NCBI RefSeq assembly: GCF_016086655.4
Contig: NC_052138.2
Coordinates: forward strand, 30,515,403 to 30,579,402
Direction: 5' to 3'
Source: Lepeophtheirus salmonis
Lineage: Eukaryota; Arthropoda; Copepoda; Siphonostomatoida; Caligidae
DNA length: 64,000 nt
This document shows positions 48,255 through 59,651 of this stretch, piece by piece. The notes beneath the pieces are model-generated. The model was not told the DNA's origin, searched no databases, and saw nothing but the letters and a program-made list of their open reading frames with translations. Made by a program: the position numbers and the translations under genes. How positions within the stretch are numbered: the stretch's first letter is position 1; each line of letters starts with the position of its first letter.

Positions 48255-49690
48255 CAAGGATAACTACAATAATGTACTAAGTTGATGATGCACTTGTCTC
48301 ATATCAATGATCTTGAGTTTTGAATGTAGTCACTTCAATCCTAAGTGAAAACAAGGGATACTCTACACACACGGAATACCAACTCTTTTTTGATCATCTA
48401 AGGTTGTCTTAACCTGTACGAAATTATACACTAGTGGGGAATAAGCAGAGTTGCCAAGTGGGGAATGATCGATCGGAAGAAGGACCACTGATTCAAAACT
48501 TCAACCAATTTCCCCCAAATTTCAAATCACAGCAATTTTCAGACTGTTTTAATAACATATCAACCACTACATGAGGTATTGTAAGTCATGTTTGTGTAAA
48601 AGTGACAACAATGTCAGGTTAGATATACCAACATCGGCTCCCACCAAACTCATTCCTGTCGCGTCTTTCCCTCTGTAACAGAGCTCATATTATTAAGTAA
48701 TTACTCATACGTGTATATATTCTAGTGGTTATTTTATTTAGTGTGTTGTGGTGATTTTGTATGTTAAGGGTTGAGGGTGTATACGCGGGGAAATGCAAGT
48801 GGTGGGTGGTGCAAAGTCAAGCCGGTGATGTGGCTCAATAAAAAGTGGGGAATTGGAGAAAGAAGGTTAAGGACCTCTTATTTCAGGGTTATTTTTCTAA
48901 AGAGTAGAATAGTTAAGAAATGATAGAGGGAATTGAAATAATACATAGTGTTATGATAATGCATGTCATAAGCAATTAATATATATTTTTTTAATTTGGC
49001 TATATCTATTTATTTTATATGATCATTTATAATGAATCATTCCTTAAGACTTTCATTTCTGAACTATTTTACTATTAGAAAAAATAGCCTTTTATTGGTG
49101 AAAGAAAGGGAAGAAAAAGAGATTTAAAAAAAAAAAAAGACTGTTTATTCCATCCATAGATTATTCCATGACTCAAAAAATGAATTTACTTTAAATGAAA
49201 TAAAACGATTATATGCTTATATAAAGAACATTATTTATTAATTATATCTTTTATATACTTCATAGCACTAAACTTTGAATATACGTATATATCTATATAT
49301 AGTTTTTTTATAATAATAATTGATTAATTAATGTAAGATGATAATTATATATTATGTAAATGGTAGATTTTTTTTTGCTTTTTTTGTAAATCAAATTAGT
49401 TGAACTTTTTGAGATCAATACATTTCTATCCATATTCCGATGTACATATATACACATTTAAATATACGATATCTTTAACAATAAATAAGTTACTGAGTTA
49501 CAATGATGATAGACTCCAGCTCTCTATATCATGCTCAAAAAATACATTTCTATTATTAGTTAATAATGAGATAACTACACAACCGTTGATTACAATGACA
49601 ATTTCTACCTTTTTCATATTTCAATAAATGTATCACACACCATAACAATGAAAGAGCACAACAACGATAATAATATAATCAATATTAATT
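48255..49690. other. Spacer downstream of SNRK, no gene seen
   Basis: A G-rich patch at 48765-48835 contrasts with AT-rich flanks. The rest has no coding or repeat signal. Confidence 0.4.
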
Positions 49691-49699
49691 AAATCATTA

Positions 49700-49705
49700 T
49701 TTATT
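49700..49705 (-). terminator. SNRK poly(A) signal
   Basis: On the minus strand AATAAA occurs in GGCTGAATAAATAATG about 210 nt after the SNRK stop. It is the first canonical hexamer downstream, giving a plausible short 3' UTR. Confidence 0.6.
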
Positions 49706-49911
49706 CAGCCTTGTGAAAGCCACGCTAAGGGCCAAGTCCGAAATCATCTCTCGGGTAAAACATTCCTTGCATAAAAAAAGGAAGAGAAATGTTCGTGGGA
49801 TGTTTTGATACATATATTTATGACTTTTTGATTATTTTTTTGTGGATTAAGATTTTGAGAGAATGATGATGAAACGTGTGGTGTGGCTGTGCTCATATTT
49901 ACTGTAGGAAT

Positions 49912-51511
49912 TCAACAAAGACTACAACATCTGGATGCATTTGGTAAGGAAAGAAAGGAATTAATGGGAAGGAGACCGTCTTGCTTGGAAACACCGGATT
50001 TTCTATTTCCAACATCCTTTCCAATCAATTCTAAAATTTGAGAGCCTAGTTTCTTTCGAATCATGGCTCTTTCTTTCAAAGTAAGTAACGAACTACATGA
50101 GTGGGCACGATGTAAGGGTCGACTAGAGCTATTTTTTGCTGATAAAAACGTTAAAGAAGCGGAAAACTCAAAAATATCTGGTATTTTATTATTAAACGCA
50201 TCATTTTTCTGGTTATTTATTTCATTTTCGATGGCGACTTTATCTATAGTCTTGAGTGAGTCTTTCATTCCAAATTTATGTTCACTACCTGCGTTTTTAT
50301 AAATGTTGTTATTTGATTCTTCCTGTATTTTATTCAATTTCTGCTCCAATATCCTCATATTTACTCGACTCTTTGAACCTGAATGAGTAGGGGGCTCCAA
50401 CTCTCCATCTGAGGAATTATGAGAAGAATCATCTCTTGAGGAAGAGCGCAAAGAATCATTTCTGACATAGATTGAAGGGCCGATACTAGGGCTTGAAGCA
50501 AAATCTGCTTCATGGAGTTCACTAATACGATTCAAACTGTGAGATTGACGGAGACGGGATTGGTGGCGATGTCGCCTGTTGGAGTTTACATCATCAGCCT
50601 TAGATGGTAACCCTCTTCCACCACCACTTCCTCCTGTTCCACTACCTTCTGATCCTCTACGAGTTGATCCACGTCCCATGTCATCCCCAAAGTTATTTCC
50701 AGATCCACCACTACTGGAGTTATTAAAACCACCAGCACCGGAGGATCCTCCTGGATCTGTATTATCATCATCTTTTGGAGGTGGAGTTCTTTTATCGTAG
50801 CGTTTCTTCTCAGAATCATCGTCTGATGCTTCTGAACTGGAACAAGATTGTGTTCTGGATTTGTGAGCAAGTCTACGCTGTTCAAATCGTCTCATTACAG
50901 TAGCCGATGAGAATTTTGAGGGAAACTGATCCACTTCAGCTTCTTCTTCGTGGATTTGATTTAGTACTGGTCCCGATTGAGTATGTTGTGGGGAACTTTT
51001 GACAATAGGTACTTTTCTACTTTGACAGTTCAACTTTGAAGAATATCTAGCGGGTGAGGAGCCTAAACTATTATCTGTATCTGGAGATTCAGGGGCGGAC
51101 TTCCTTTCAGAACACGGGGACGAACCAGATGAACGACGAAGAGACCCTTGACGACTTAAGCTTCCAGTTCCAATTTGAGAAGTCACTGGGAATGGAGCAG
51201 GAGCTTCAATTAAGGACTTATCAGTTTCTAAGGTCAAATGTAAAGAACTGGCGACAACTGAAGCAAGAGATGAAGTTGACGAATGATGAGATAATCCTCT
51301 TTGTGGCAATTTAAAATCGATATCATCAAGTTCTTCATGAATGATCTCTTCATTTTCTTCCTCCTCTTCTTCTTCAACAATAGAACATTGGCGTATTCGA
51401 TAAGACTTCCCAGTAGATGAGAACCCTTGTTTATCTTCAGGAGATAATAAGCTTTCGACCGTAGAGCATGAGGCTTGAACTGTCTTCCGAGAAGCTTCGA
51501 CAATATTTCGC
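49912..51511 (-). CDS. SNRK: SNRK exon 6 (long low-complexity C-terminal tail)
   Basis: This single exon encodes residues 379-910. It is rich in Ser, Glu, Asp and Gly, with an EEEEEENEE acidic run, PVLNQIHEEE, CSSSEASDDDSEKKR and a Gly/Ser/Asn stretch. A predicted helical segment (LTLKERAMIRKKLG) and the C-terminus CCSLC follow. The acceptor is CCATTTAG|GCGAAA; a Met further upstream in the same frame is intronic. The 3' part is more divergent than the kinase domain. Confidence 0.9.
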
Positions 51512-53751
51512 CTAAATGGAATTACAAAAATATAATAAAAAATCTTGAACAGAGCCCTATTGTACAATTCAAATCATATTAGTGGAGTCAATAAGATATT
51601 TGATTATTGAAAATGGATTATGGCAAGGATTTTGATAACAATCAAATAACAAGACATAACAAACATCATGTAAGTCTAAAACATGAAACACCTACTCAGA
51701 ATCATACATATATGTTTCCTAAAATACCTAACTCAGTATTATAACATATCATAAGTATTTTAAAAGTAAATTACGTTGGTGTGAGAGGAAAACTTGCTGT
51801 CATGTCCACTTCTTTAGAATTCGTTTTCTTAATCAAATCATGCCTTTGAGCTCGCAATTTCCTTTCAGCCAATAAAAAATACGTGGCTGTAATATGATTA
51901 TAATCATCTCGATCAAGAGCTCTGAAAAATAAACAAAATTTGAGTTTCGACATTATAAAATGAAATGGTAAAAGTTTATAAGCCAAGTTGAATGGTTATA
52001 AAGTTGAAAAATAGAATTTACTCAATGATTTCTTCCTTGATTCCTACTCCTCCGTTGACCATCTTATTGATAATATAAGCATGCTCCTCTTCAGATAAAT
52101 GCTCTCGAGAAACTAGGGGTAATTGCTCCCACTCTGGTACTGAATCAACATTTTTAACTTCATCAAGCCATGGATGTAAAATAATTTCATCTAAACAAGC
52201 TCTATGCATAGGATTGCGTTGTAGCATGCTTGAAATTAATCTAATGGGAAACGAAATATTAATAAAGCAATCAAAATATGAAATTGGGAGTACACACTTT
52301 TTACACTGAGATGAAATATGTTTTGGGAAGGTATATTTACAATCCATGATCATGGTTAAAGTTTCACTATCGTTGGCCTCTTGAAAAGGAGCTGCTCCAC
52401 ACACCAGCATATACAATATCACACCCAGTGACCAAATATCTGTAAATAAATATACACCAATTTACGCCATGTTTAGGATTTTCCATCACATTCTTAACTT
52501 ACCCACAGCCGGTGCGTCGTAGGCATCTCCCAATAAAATTTCAGGAGCAGAATATGCTAGACTTCCACAACTAGTTTGAAGACTCTGTCCCGGACTAAAT
52601 TTGTTGGAAAAGCCAAAATCCGTTAATTTGACCATTTCTAATTTTTCAAAAAATACTGCATTCTCTGGTTTCAAATCCCGATGGACAACATGAAGCTTAT
52701 GACAGTACTGTATTGCATTTACAATTTGTCTGTAATTAAATAAATCATTAATTATTATTATATGAAAAATATTAATTGTGAGTAAGATACGTGATTAAAG
52801 TGTCACGAATAAAGTATCAATGAAAATATCAACCCACATATTCAATATAGTATGGAGATAGATATATTTTATATCAAAGTACTATGTAGGAAATATTGAG
52901 TAGGTATATTTGATATAGAAGGAATAAAGTTCTGAAACATCACAGCTTTTTTTGAAGATGTTTACAAAGTTTCCTTTACAACTATTTTATTTCCACAATA
53001 ACAGATATAAAGCTAATTTATTATTTATGTATAGGGCGAATGACGACATTCCTTTCAAATGAATGAATGAACTCTGTTTAATAATATATATCTTTGATAA
53101 TTTGATATTTTTTTGGAATTATTGAATCAAAAGTAATGATGCATCAAATGATGATATCCTATAATAAATGAAACTAAATCTTTCATTCATTTATTGAATC
53201 ATTGATTTTCCTCCTTTCCTTAGAGAGAGGAATTGAATTTCTGACATTTATAGGAATGTTTGATGTATCGTTCATCAATATGAAATATACTTAAATTATA
53301 TGAATAACACATGAATATTAAAAAGACCGTTTTGATGCATCTCCTGAACGAACCTAAAGTATTTTTTGGCCAGAGTTTCAGTCAAGCCTTGCTCATGCTT
53401 CATGATATAGTCATAGAGATCTCCCCCATCTGCGAGTTCAAGGATAAGATATAGTTTGGAGGGAGTGTCAATGACTTCGTAGAGACGAACCACATTGGGA
53501 TGTTGAACCAACTTCATGAGTCGAACCTCTTGAAGCGTTTGAACCCGCGTCGAAGAATCAAATTTCAATTTGTCAATCACTTTAACTGCCACTCTTTCAC
53601 CCGTAAATACATGTCGAGCCATTTTCACAACGGCAAAGTGTCCTTCTCCGATGGTATCCTCCAAGTCATAGAGGCCAGCGATTTCTTTCCCGGTACGGCC
53701 TCCAATTCTCGTATTCTTTTTAGTACGCTTGGAGGAGGATGCCATCGCCAT
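49912..53751 (-). CDS. SNRK: SNF-related serine/threonine protein kinase (SNRK), six exons
   Basis: This is an AMPK-related Ser/Thr kinase of the SNRK family, which phosphorylates protein substrates and in the known family is activated by LKB1. The coding exons join as 53751-53354, 52729-52503, 52439-52298, 52240-52022, 51921-51775 and 51511-49912, all with GT-AG junctions and matching phases, giving 910 aa. Visible landmarks are the Gly loop GEGHFAVV (35-42), the VAVK lysine K57, the HRDLKPEN catalytic loop (149-156), DFG (170-172), the activation-loop Thr185 before SCGSLAYSAPE, and a UBA-like segment near 300-345 containing the family signature YNHITATYFLLAER. The tail has a PVLNQI motif, a CSSSEASDDDSE acidic block and a Gly/Ser-rich stretch. 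From memory, vertebrate SNRK is about 765 aa, so this tail is longer. The start is the first Met of ATGGCGATGG; the Met two codons later is equally possible. All catalytic residues are present, so the kinase should be active. Confidence 0.95.
51775..51921 (-). CDS. SNRK: SNRK exon 5 (UBA-like region)
   Basis: The acceptor TATTTTTCAG|AGCTCT joins in phase to give EALDRDDYNHITATYFLLAE, the most recognisable SNRK signature after the kinase domain. The donor is CCAAC|GTAATT, followed by a 263-nt intron. Confidence 0.92.
52022..52240 (-). CDS. SNRK: SNRK exon 4 (end of kinase domain, UBA start)
   Basis: The acceptor TTCCCATTAG|ATTAAT is followed by LISSMLQRNPMHR, the RD-type end of the kinase domain with HPWL. 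Then comes the LSEEEHAYIINKM stretch that begins the UBA-like region. The donor is ATTGA|GTAAAT, followed by a 100-nt intron. Confidence 0.9.
52298..52439 (-). CDS. SNRK: SNRK exon 3 (kinase C-lobe)
   Basis: The acceptor TATTTACAG|ATATTTGG rebuilds Asp209 and the DIWSLGVILYMLVCG helix-F segment. The exon ends after CKK with donor AA|GTGTGT. The next intron is only 57 nt, keeps the frame and has no stop, so the exon 3 and exon 4 frames look continuous. Family alignment (CKK then LISSMLQR) places the intron. Confidence 0.88.
52503..52729 (-). CDS. SNRK: SNRK exon 2 (catalytic and activation loops)
   Basis: The acceptor TTAATTACAG|ACAAAT restores the reading KYFRQIVNAIQYCHKLH and then the HRDLKPEN loop, which lies upstream of the first Met of the longest open frame here. 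The exon also carries DFG, the activation-loop Thr185 and the APE motif. The donor is GCTGTGG|GTAAGT. The following intron is 63 nt and contains in-frame stops. Confidence 0.93.
53354..53751 (-). CDS. SNRK: SNRK exon 1 (start, kinase N-lobe)
   Basis: It encodes residues 1-132 plus two bases of Arg133: a basic N-terminal extension rich in Lys and Arg, the glycine loop, the VAVK lysine, the Glu of helix C and the hinge region (LYLILELADGGD). The donor is TTTAG|GTTCGT, followed by a 624-nt intron, the largest in the gene. The open frame runs on for 19 codons into the intron before a stop, but that sequence is unlike any kinase and is intronic. Confidence 0.93.
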
Positions 53752-53967
53752 GGGTATGCCGCACTTATTATAATACTCAAATAGATTTCAAAAATTAAAA
53801 CCTAAAAATAAAACTAATTTCAACACACACGAATCATTTCCATTTTTTACTCAATCTTTTTTTTTCTGTTTCTTCTCTAGTATTATTTATTAGAATATGA
53901 AATGATATTCTGGTAAGTAAATTTAGTAGTACTAGTAAAGTAATAATACATAGATATATGTGTGAGC

Positions 53968-54018
53968 GAGTCGTTCTCTCTCTCTCTATATCTCTTTCTT
54001 ACTCTCTCTCTCTTTTTC
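53968..54018 (-). promoter_or_regulatory. GA-repeat upstream of SNRK
   Basis: Read on the SNRK coding strand this is a GAGAGA-rich stretch about 220-270 nt before the start codon. GA repeats are common near arthropod promoters, where they bind GAGA-type factors. The assignment rests on position and composition only. Confidence 0.35.
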
Positions 54019-54930
54019 AGCTCCGCTCCGTCTTCAGCTTGTCTTTCTATAAAAGACACTCCTAGCGACATCTACCTCTACTACCTAATTCACTCCCCTG
54101 TTCCCTTTGGCTTTTACTAAGTTATGTAATATTATAGAATAAAAAAGTTATATACCATTAATGAACTGATATAAATTTCTCTTCTTCAACTCATTAGCAT
54201 TTTGATTGTTGCATTTAAAAGATCTGCAGTTTTTTTATACCACATACATATTCTTAGATCATCCATCATGGATTTTGTAGTAATATGTAGCTCATTCTAT
54301 GGAAGTTCACATAATGGTAATCATTTATAATAACATGTTGATTATACTAATTGTATTTCAAAGGAAAAAGAGTCTATGTGTATATGTCATTTACAAATTA
54401 TAAATGTCTAAATTTTTTTACTGATGATTGTGTTTTAAGTAATGATCAGGCTCTATTTTTGGCCGTATTTCAATTATGCATAATGCTATCAAAAGTTCAA
54501 ACTTCACTCTATATATGATATTTTTCTGTCTTTTAGAGTATTAAATACAAAGTCTAGATAGTAAACTTATTTACATTCTTTCATAGTTGAATAGACATGG
54601 AAGATTTATAATTACATATATTGAGGCTTTTTTATGCCTATTGTGGGTGAAAATAACGAGTAGGAAGACATAGAAATACGCTTGAACAATAGGGCTTCTT
54701 TTTAATGTATATATACATAATATAATTAACGAATAAAACGTGCTGTAGAAGCCTTCTTTCATCTTAATAACAAAAAAAATATATATATATGCATTTGCAG
54801 AGAATCCGGGTTCTTTTGCATTACATATTTTGTCATTATTGATTATGCAATCTGTATCATCATTCAATCATATGTAAGTCAGGGAAGTTTTAGTTCGAAA
54901 AAGTGAATACATATTTACTTGCAAAGTATT

Positions 54931-54981
54931 AGTGAGCGGCATTGCGTTCATTGTTTTGAATAACGAGTGTGAGCGCGTTGG
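54931..54981. promoter_or_regulatory. Two degenerate GAGCG-N6-CGCTC palindromes
   Basis: GAGCG-N6-CGTTC at 54934-54949 and GAGTG-N6-CGTTG at 54965-54980 share the half-sites and spacing of the better copies at 55444-55525. They lie about 1.2 kb upstream of the SNRK start. Confidence 0.4.
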
Positions 54982-55443
54982 CCATTTAAAAAATATCGCT
55001 CATTTTTATTATTTTTTTATTACTTTTTCTGTTTCTATCTCTTATGAGAAAACATCTAAAAATTTGAGAGTTAAAGAATAATTTTAAAGATTGTAAGAAA
55101 AGACGGGGAAGTTATGTCTCGAGATAAACTACATAGAATGTTTTTTTTTCTATGCTGTAAAAGGGGATCTCTGCTGTCTTCGGTTGATGAGTTTGCCTCT
55201 CATGTAGCTGGCCAATCTAAGAAGACTCAAAATTACCCTTGTCAGTGGATCAAACATTTAACAGTTGGATTAATCCTTTCTGGATTTTTTTAAATTTAAA
55301 TACAATTTTAGATGTTTAAGTATAAATATATTCTTAACCCTTATTTCTCTTTATTTTGTAGAATAAATAATATAGATAAATTTCAGAAATTTAATTACTA
55401 TCATAAAGAGTTGTCAAATTCAAATACTCCTACACGAGGAAAA

Positions 55444-55525
55444 AATGAGCGGGAGCGCGCTCATTGCTGTAAAAACGAGCGAGGGAACGCTCACTAAATT
55501 ATAACTGAGCGAGAGAGCGCTCAGT
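55444..55525. promoter_or_regulatory. Three tandem GAGCG-N6-CGCTC palindromes
   Basis: Units at 55444-55465 (AATGAGCG-N6-CGCTCATT), 55477-55492 (GAGCG-N6-CGCTC) and 55504-55525 (ACTGAGCG-N6-CGCTCAGT) recur about every 30 bp. Two of them have perfect 8-bp arms. Whether it is a binding site array or a tandem repeat is open. Confidence 0.6.
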
Positions 55526-55814
55526 ATTTCTTTAGCGGACTGGATATATCAGTATCACTAAGTAGATATGTTACAAAAAAGGGAGTGCTCTAATCTTTTT
55601 TCTCCCACACTAATTAAGTAGCTCGCAAGGTTGATCGATTATAATTTTTGTGACGCCTAAAACGCCATAAATATATATCTTTTTAATTTGATGACCTTTT
55701 CTTAAAAACATTGCAAAAAAATTTACCCTAATAATATTCTAGAGTGTTCATACTATATTGTCATTGCAAACATTCAAGAAAAAGTTGCAATATACAGCTT
55801 CATTCAATAACTTA

Positions 55815-56365
55815 AAATGACCTCTGAATTAGCTTCAACGTTTTGGGCCAAAAATGACCCTTCTAATAAATAAAGAATTTTAATTTAATCCTAAGGAAGG
55901 TTGAACATTTTTCTATTCATTAATGAAAAAAATATAAAAATTGATAGACAGAATCAGTTTTTATGAGATGAAACATTTTGTAGTCGCTAATAAATAACTA
56001 CTGATTTGCGTGACCGTTTGGGGCAAAAAATTACTCCTTCCAGTTGTCAAAAAAAAAAAATTAAAAACATCCATGGAAGCTTGAATATTTTTATATTCAT
56101 TGGTGAAAAAAAAATATAACAGTTGATTCACGGAATCAGTTTTTATGAGATGAATAAATAATAGGACTATTTTTTTATCTTGTAATTGTCTTCAACGTTT
56201 TGGACCAAAAATGACCCTTCTAATTAATGGTGATTTTTTTTTATTAAAACCTAATTATATTAGAACATTTTTCTATTCATTTGTGGGAAAAATATAAAAA
56301 TTGACAGACAGAATCAGTTTTTATGAGATGAAGAATTTTGTAGACGCAAATAAATTATGAGAGGA
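55815..56365. repeat. Three-copy tandem repeat, about 180-bp unit
   Basis: Markers recur in order. CAACGTTTTGGGCCAAAAAT-like blocks begin near 55836, 56011 and 56192. GGAATCAGTTTTTATGAGAT-type blocks begin near 55949, 56130 and 56309. The unit is 175-181 bp with roughly 80% identity by eye. No coding frame is visible. It looks like a short satellite array. Confidence 0.8.
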
Positions 56366-57060
56366 GTGTCATTCTTGTGTTATGCTCATTCTTTTCCAGT
56401 CACAGAACCTCACACGATTCACATCTAGGAATATGTAGATTCCGTGATTGAAACTACGACAGTCCTAAATGAAGCGAGACATAATTTGTCTGCGATGATA
56501 ATAATCAAACTCTGTGCGTCATATTTAATACATCTGTCTTAAGAAACCAGTTCTTTAGTACGTTACGTGCGATTAAAGGAGACTACGGATTTAATTTTGA
56601 CAACGAATCCGGATTTATTAGTGAATAGACAATGGATTTTAATAATTGAGGTATTTATGAAAAGAAACACTCCATACGCAACATAAAAGCCCGTTTTCAA
56701 ATCCATATTTTTACTTTTTTCAGACTTTGTAACATATGTTATAAACCGCGGTTTTTGGGAACATGAAACTTCTGTATTCATAAAATCTGCATTGTACAAA
56801 GATTATTTTAGTAAAGCCCCTCAAATGAGAGTTTCCTTCCCCTACAAAGGACACTTTTGACAACTCTTTCCTGAAATTTTTCAGGAGAAGGGTTACGTCA
56901 ACTAGAGAAGATATCTTGTTTATCAATAAAAAGTGAACGACAATAATGTCGAAAAATTATTTTCGTACAGACCTTCAAATAATTTTTTTTCTTCTCATAC
57001 TTTCATAGATGAGAAACCCCGTGCTGTGAGGGATATTAAGGGATCGGGCTAGACGGAATT
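56366..57060. other. No gene identified
   Basis: Overlapping short minus-strand frames at 56563-56926 have no motif. No repeat family was recognised. Confidence 0.4.
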
Positions 57061-57092
57061 AAACCCCCTCCCAAGTCCTACGGACGTCCCTG
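57061..57092 (-). repeat. Family B left-end fragment
   Basis: In reverse it reads CAGGGACGTCCGTAGGACTT then GGGAGGGGGTTT, matching the left end at 13542. Only about 30 bp are present. Confidence 0.5.
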
Positions 57093-57902
57093 AGTTGGAA
57101 TAATACAAAACACCGCGTTATATGAAATCCGCGTTGTTTGAAACAATGTTATGCAGGGATAACCTGTACTAACATAGAGTCAAACTATAACCGGAAATTT
57201 TGCCATGAACATTTTCGCCTCTAGTGATTTTTTTCTTCTAGATTTTGCCAAATGATATATTCCCGCCTTTTTATTGTTAACATTATAAGTTCGAACTTCA
57301 GCTTTTAGCCTTTACCTCTGTATCTCCTCTATATGTAGATCCCAAGAAGAAAACAAATCTGAAATAGTGATGAAATAAAGAAGGAATCGTGTTTATAAGG
57401 GAAAAGGAATTACAGTCTATTTCCAAAGGACTAATTGACTAGTTGCACCTTACACAGAGACATGATCTTAGTTGGTGCTTCAAGAAATGTAGGAAACTCC
57501 ATCAAAATAAAGAAATGAATATTTCAACAGTAAGGACTAACGGTAAAGTACGAGCCTATAGCATAAAAAACGAAAAATATGTCATGCGGTAAAAACTCCG
57601 AGAAGGGAAATTATCTGAGGTGAACATGTACGTAAAAAAATTACCTAAAATCTAGTCAAACCTGTAATAAGCGGTTTGGCAAAAGAAATTGAAATGGAAA
57701 AAGTGACCGCTTAGGTACTTCTTAAACCAAATTTCCAACTTTGGTAAAAACTATCAATTTGAAAAATTGATATGGGGATGCGATGAAACAGTTTTAGCAA
57801 GGGTGGTCGTTAGCCCAGGTTTGAATGTATTTCCAAATTGAGAACTACAGCCATATATACGAAATTGAAAATCAAGAAATTTCTACTAATATTATAGTAC
57901 AA
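57093..57902. other. No gene identified
   Basis: The composition is mixed, with no long frame and no recognised repeat. Confidence 0.4.
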
Positions 57903-58402
57903 GGGGCGTCCACAGCTGTAGCCCCCCAAGATAAATGAATTTTGACTTTTTTATAGAAAATGTAATATTTGAAATTCTATTTAATTTTGGATATATTTCT
58001 TTCAAAAAATTTATTTCCATAAAATCTAATTTTCTGTAAATAACTATGGATTTTTGATATCTTTATTCAAAAAATTTAAAATTAAATTTTCGAAATTTTC
58101 TTTTTTTGTGAACAGCTGTGGATTTTAGAAATTTTTCCCCCAAAAAGTTTAATCTTGAAGCTTTAATCAAGAAATTTTATTCATAAAATATTATTTTGGA
58201 TTTTTTTTTTTGAACAGCTATAAATTTTTGAAATTTTTTGAGAATAACTGTACATTTAAAAAAAAAAATCAAAAACAAAATTAATTTTTTAAATTATTTT
58301 CAAAAAAAAAGTTAATTTTTTTAGAAATAGCTATGGATATTTGAAATTTTTTCAAAAAATTTAATATTTGTAATGTTTTCCCAAAAACCAAGCCCCCCAA
58401 AA

Positions 58403-58436
<34 letters not shown>

Positions 58437-58458
58437 GTTAATCCAGCAGACTCCCCTG
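57903..58458 (-). repeat. Family B element, long copy
   Basis: The left end GGGGCGTCCACAGCTGTAGC and the right end AATCCAGCAGACTCCCC bracket about 555 bp of A/T ladder with repeated CAGCTGTGGATTTT-type units. A long A run and (TA)n lie before the right end. It is in the opposite orientation to most copies. Confidence 0.65.
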
Positions 58459-59651
58459 TTACACATTTTGTGTTTTGACAACTTTCTCAGAAATTCATTG
58501 AGAACTTGAGAAAGAGAAAACAAAATACATACATGCATACATAATATGTGACAGTAAGTAGATTATAGTAAACCGTACTAAAGAGCACAATAATATCTTA
58601 ACAACTATGAATAGGAATAACATCACATAAATGAATGTTTGTACATTGCACATACATACAATATTCAAGGTTCAAGCCCGTATCTGTCTGTCTTGAAGTA
58701 GTACATATAATTATTATATGTAGGATACATAACAAAGTCTATTTTGGCGTATTCATTGTTTCTAAAAAAAACAATGGACACTCTGTAAGATTCATTAGGG
58801 AAAGCATTGCCTTTTCTCTTTTGCAATTTTCTTAAGGCATTATATAGATACTAACCGGTAACACGCGTCATGCTCAATTTTAAACAAACAAATTAGAATT
58901 TTCTAATGTTCCTGTTCAATCATAATTTCTATATAAGTATTCATGAGTAAGTTCACAGACTGACGTCATAAATTGCATCATCATTGAAGGAGACGCCATC
59001 TTCAAGGCTCAAAGTTGATATTTATAATGCATAAAATGTACACATTTCTTATAAATCTTGATTAAACTCCATCAACTGGCTATGATAATAAAAAGATACT
59101 TAACATCTACATTGATATTTCTTGATGGCAATGATAAAAAAGACTTGACATTTGAGTTAAATAAAAGTAATGTGTACTAAAAATGTCTAGATTTGTGCTT
59201 CTTATTTTTTGATCGATTAGGGACGAGATAGTTCAGGGAAATTATCTTAATATCTCCATTGTAATTGTTAATTTCTGTCCACACTATGGAAATACGATTT
59301 AATAATGATGTAATAATATATTTGTAATACATTTTAGGGACAGATACATTATAGAAGTACCCTTTAGAGGGATATATTTTTGATAGACAGTAAGGTTTAA
59401 GTCCTTCTACTTGTTGGTTCCATTTTGACATCCAATAGTTCACTATTTTCTTTAAAATTAATGAGAAAAGGGTTTTTATTGTTATACATTTTTAGTTTTT
59501 TAGTCCTTAAAATGGCCGTTATCAACAGTGCTGACGTCACAAAAACTTTCTGTACATGTTAAGTACAGGGGATCCCAATAACATGGTTTCAACATAGAAA
59601 TTTAGCAAAACACGACGTTTCGAGTTATTTCAACTTTCAGGATACACCTTC
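58459..59651. other. No gene identified
   Basis: It contains two TGACGTCA sites (58961, 59532). Short frames have no motif. Confidence 0.4.

Noticed and set aside
50579..50800. Plus-strand proline-rich open frame inside SNRK
   Set aside because: It is the antisense shadow of the Gly/Ser-rich SNRK tail (GGN/TCN codons read as PPX in reverse).
53296..53353. C-terminal FVQEMHQNGLFN extension of SNRK exon 1
   Set aside because: It replaces the conserved catalytic helix; the donor at 53353 and the acceptor at 52730 restore the kinase sequence exactly.
54047..54056. TATAAAAG as a promoter for SNRK
   Set aside because: It reads TATAAAAG on the plus strand, away from SNRK, and no plus-strand gene follows.
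55444..55525. CRISPR-like or bacterial repeat array
   Set aside because: There are only three short units without unique spacers of constant length, in clearly eukaryotic DNA.
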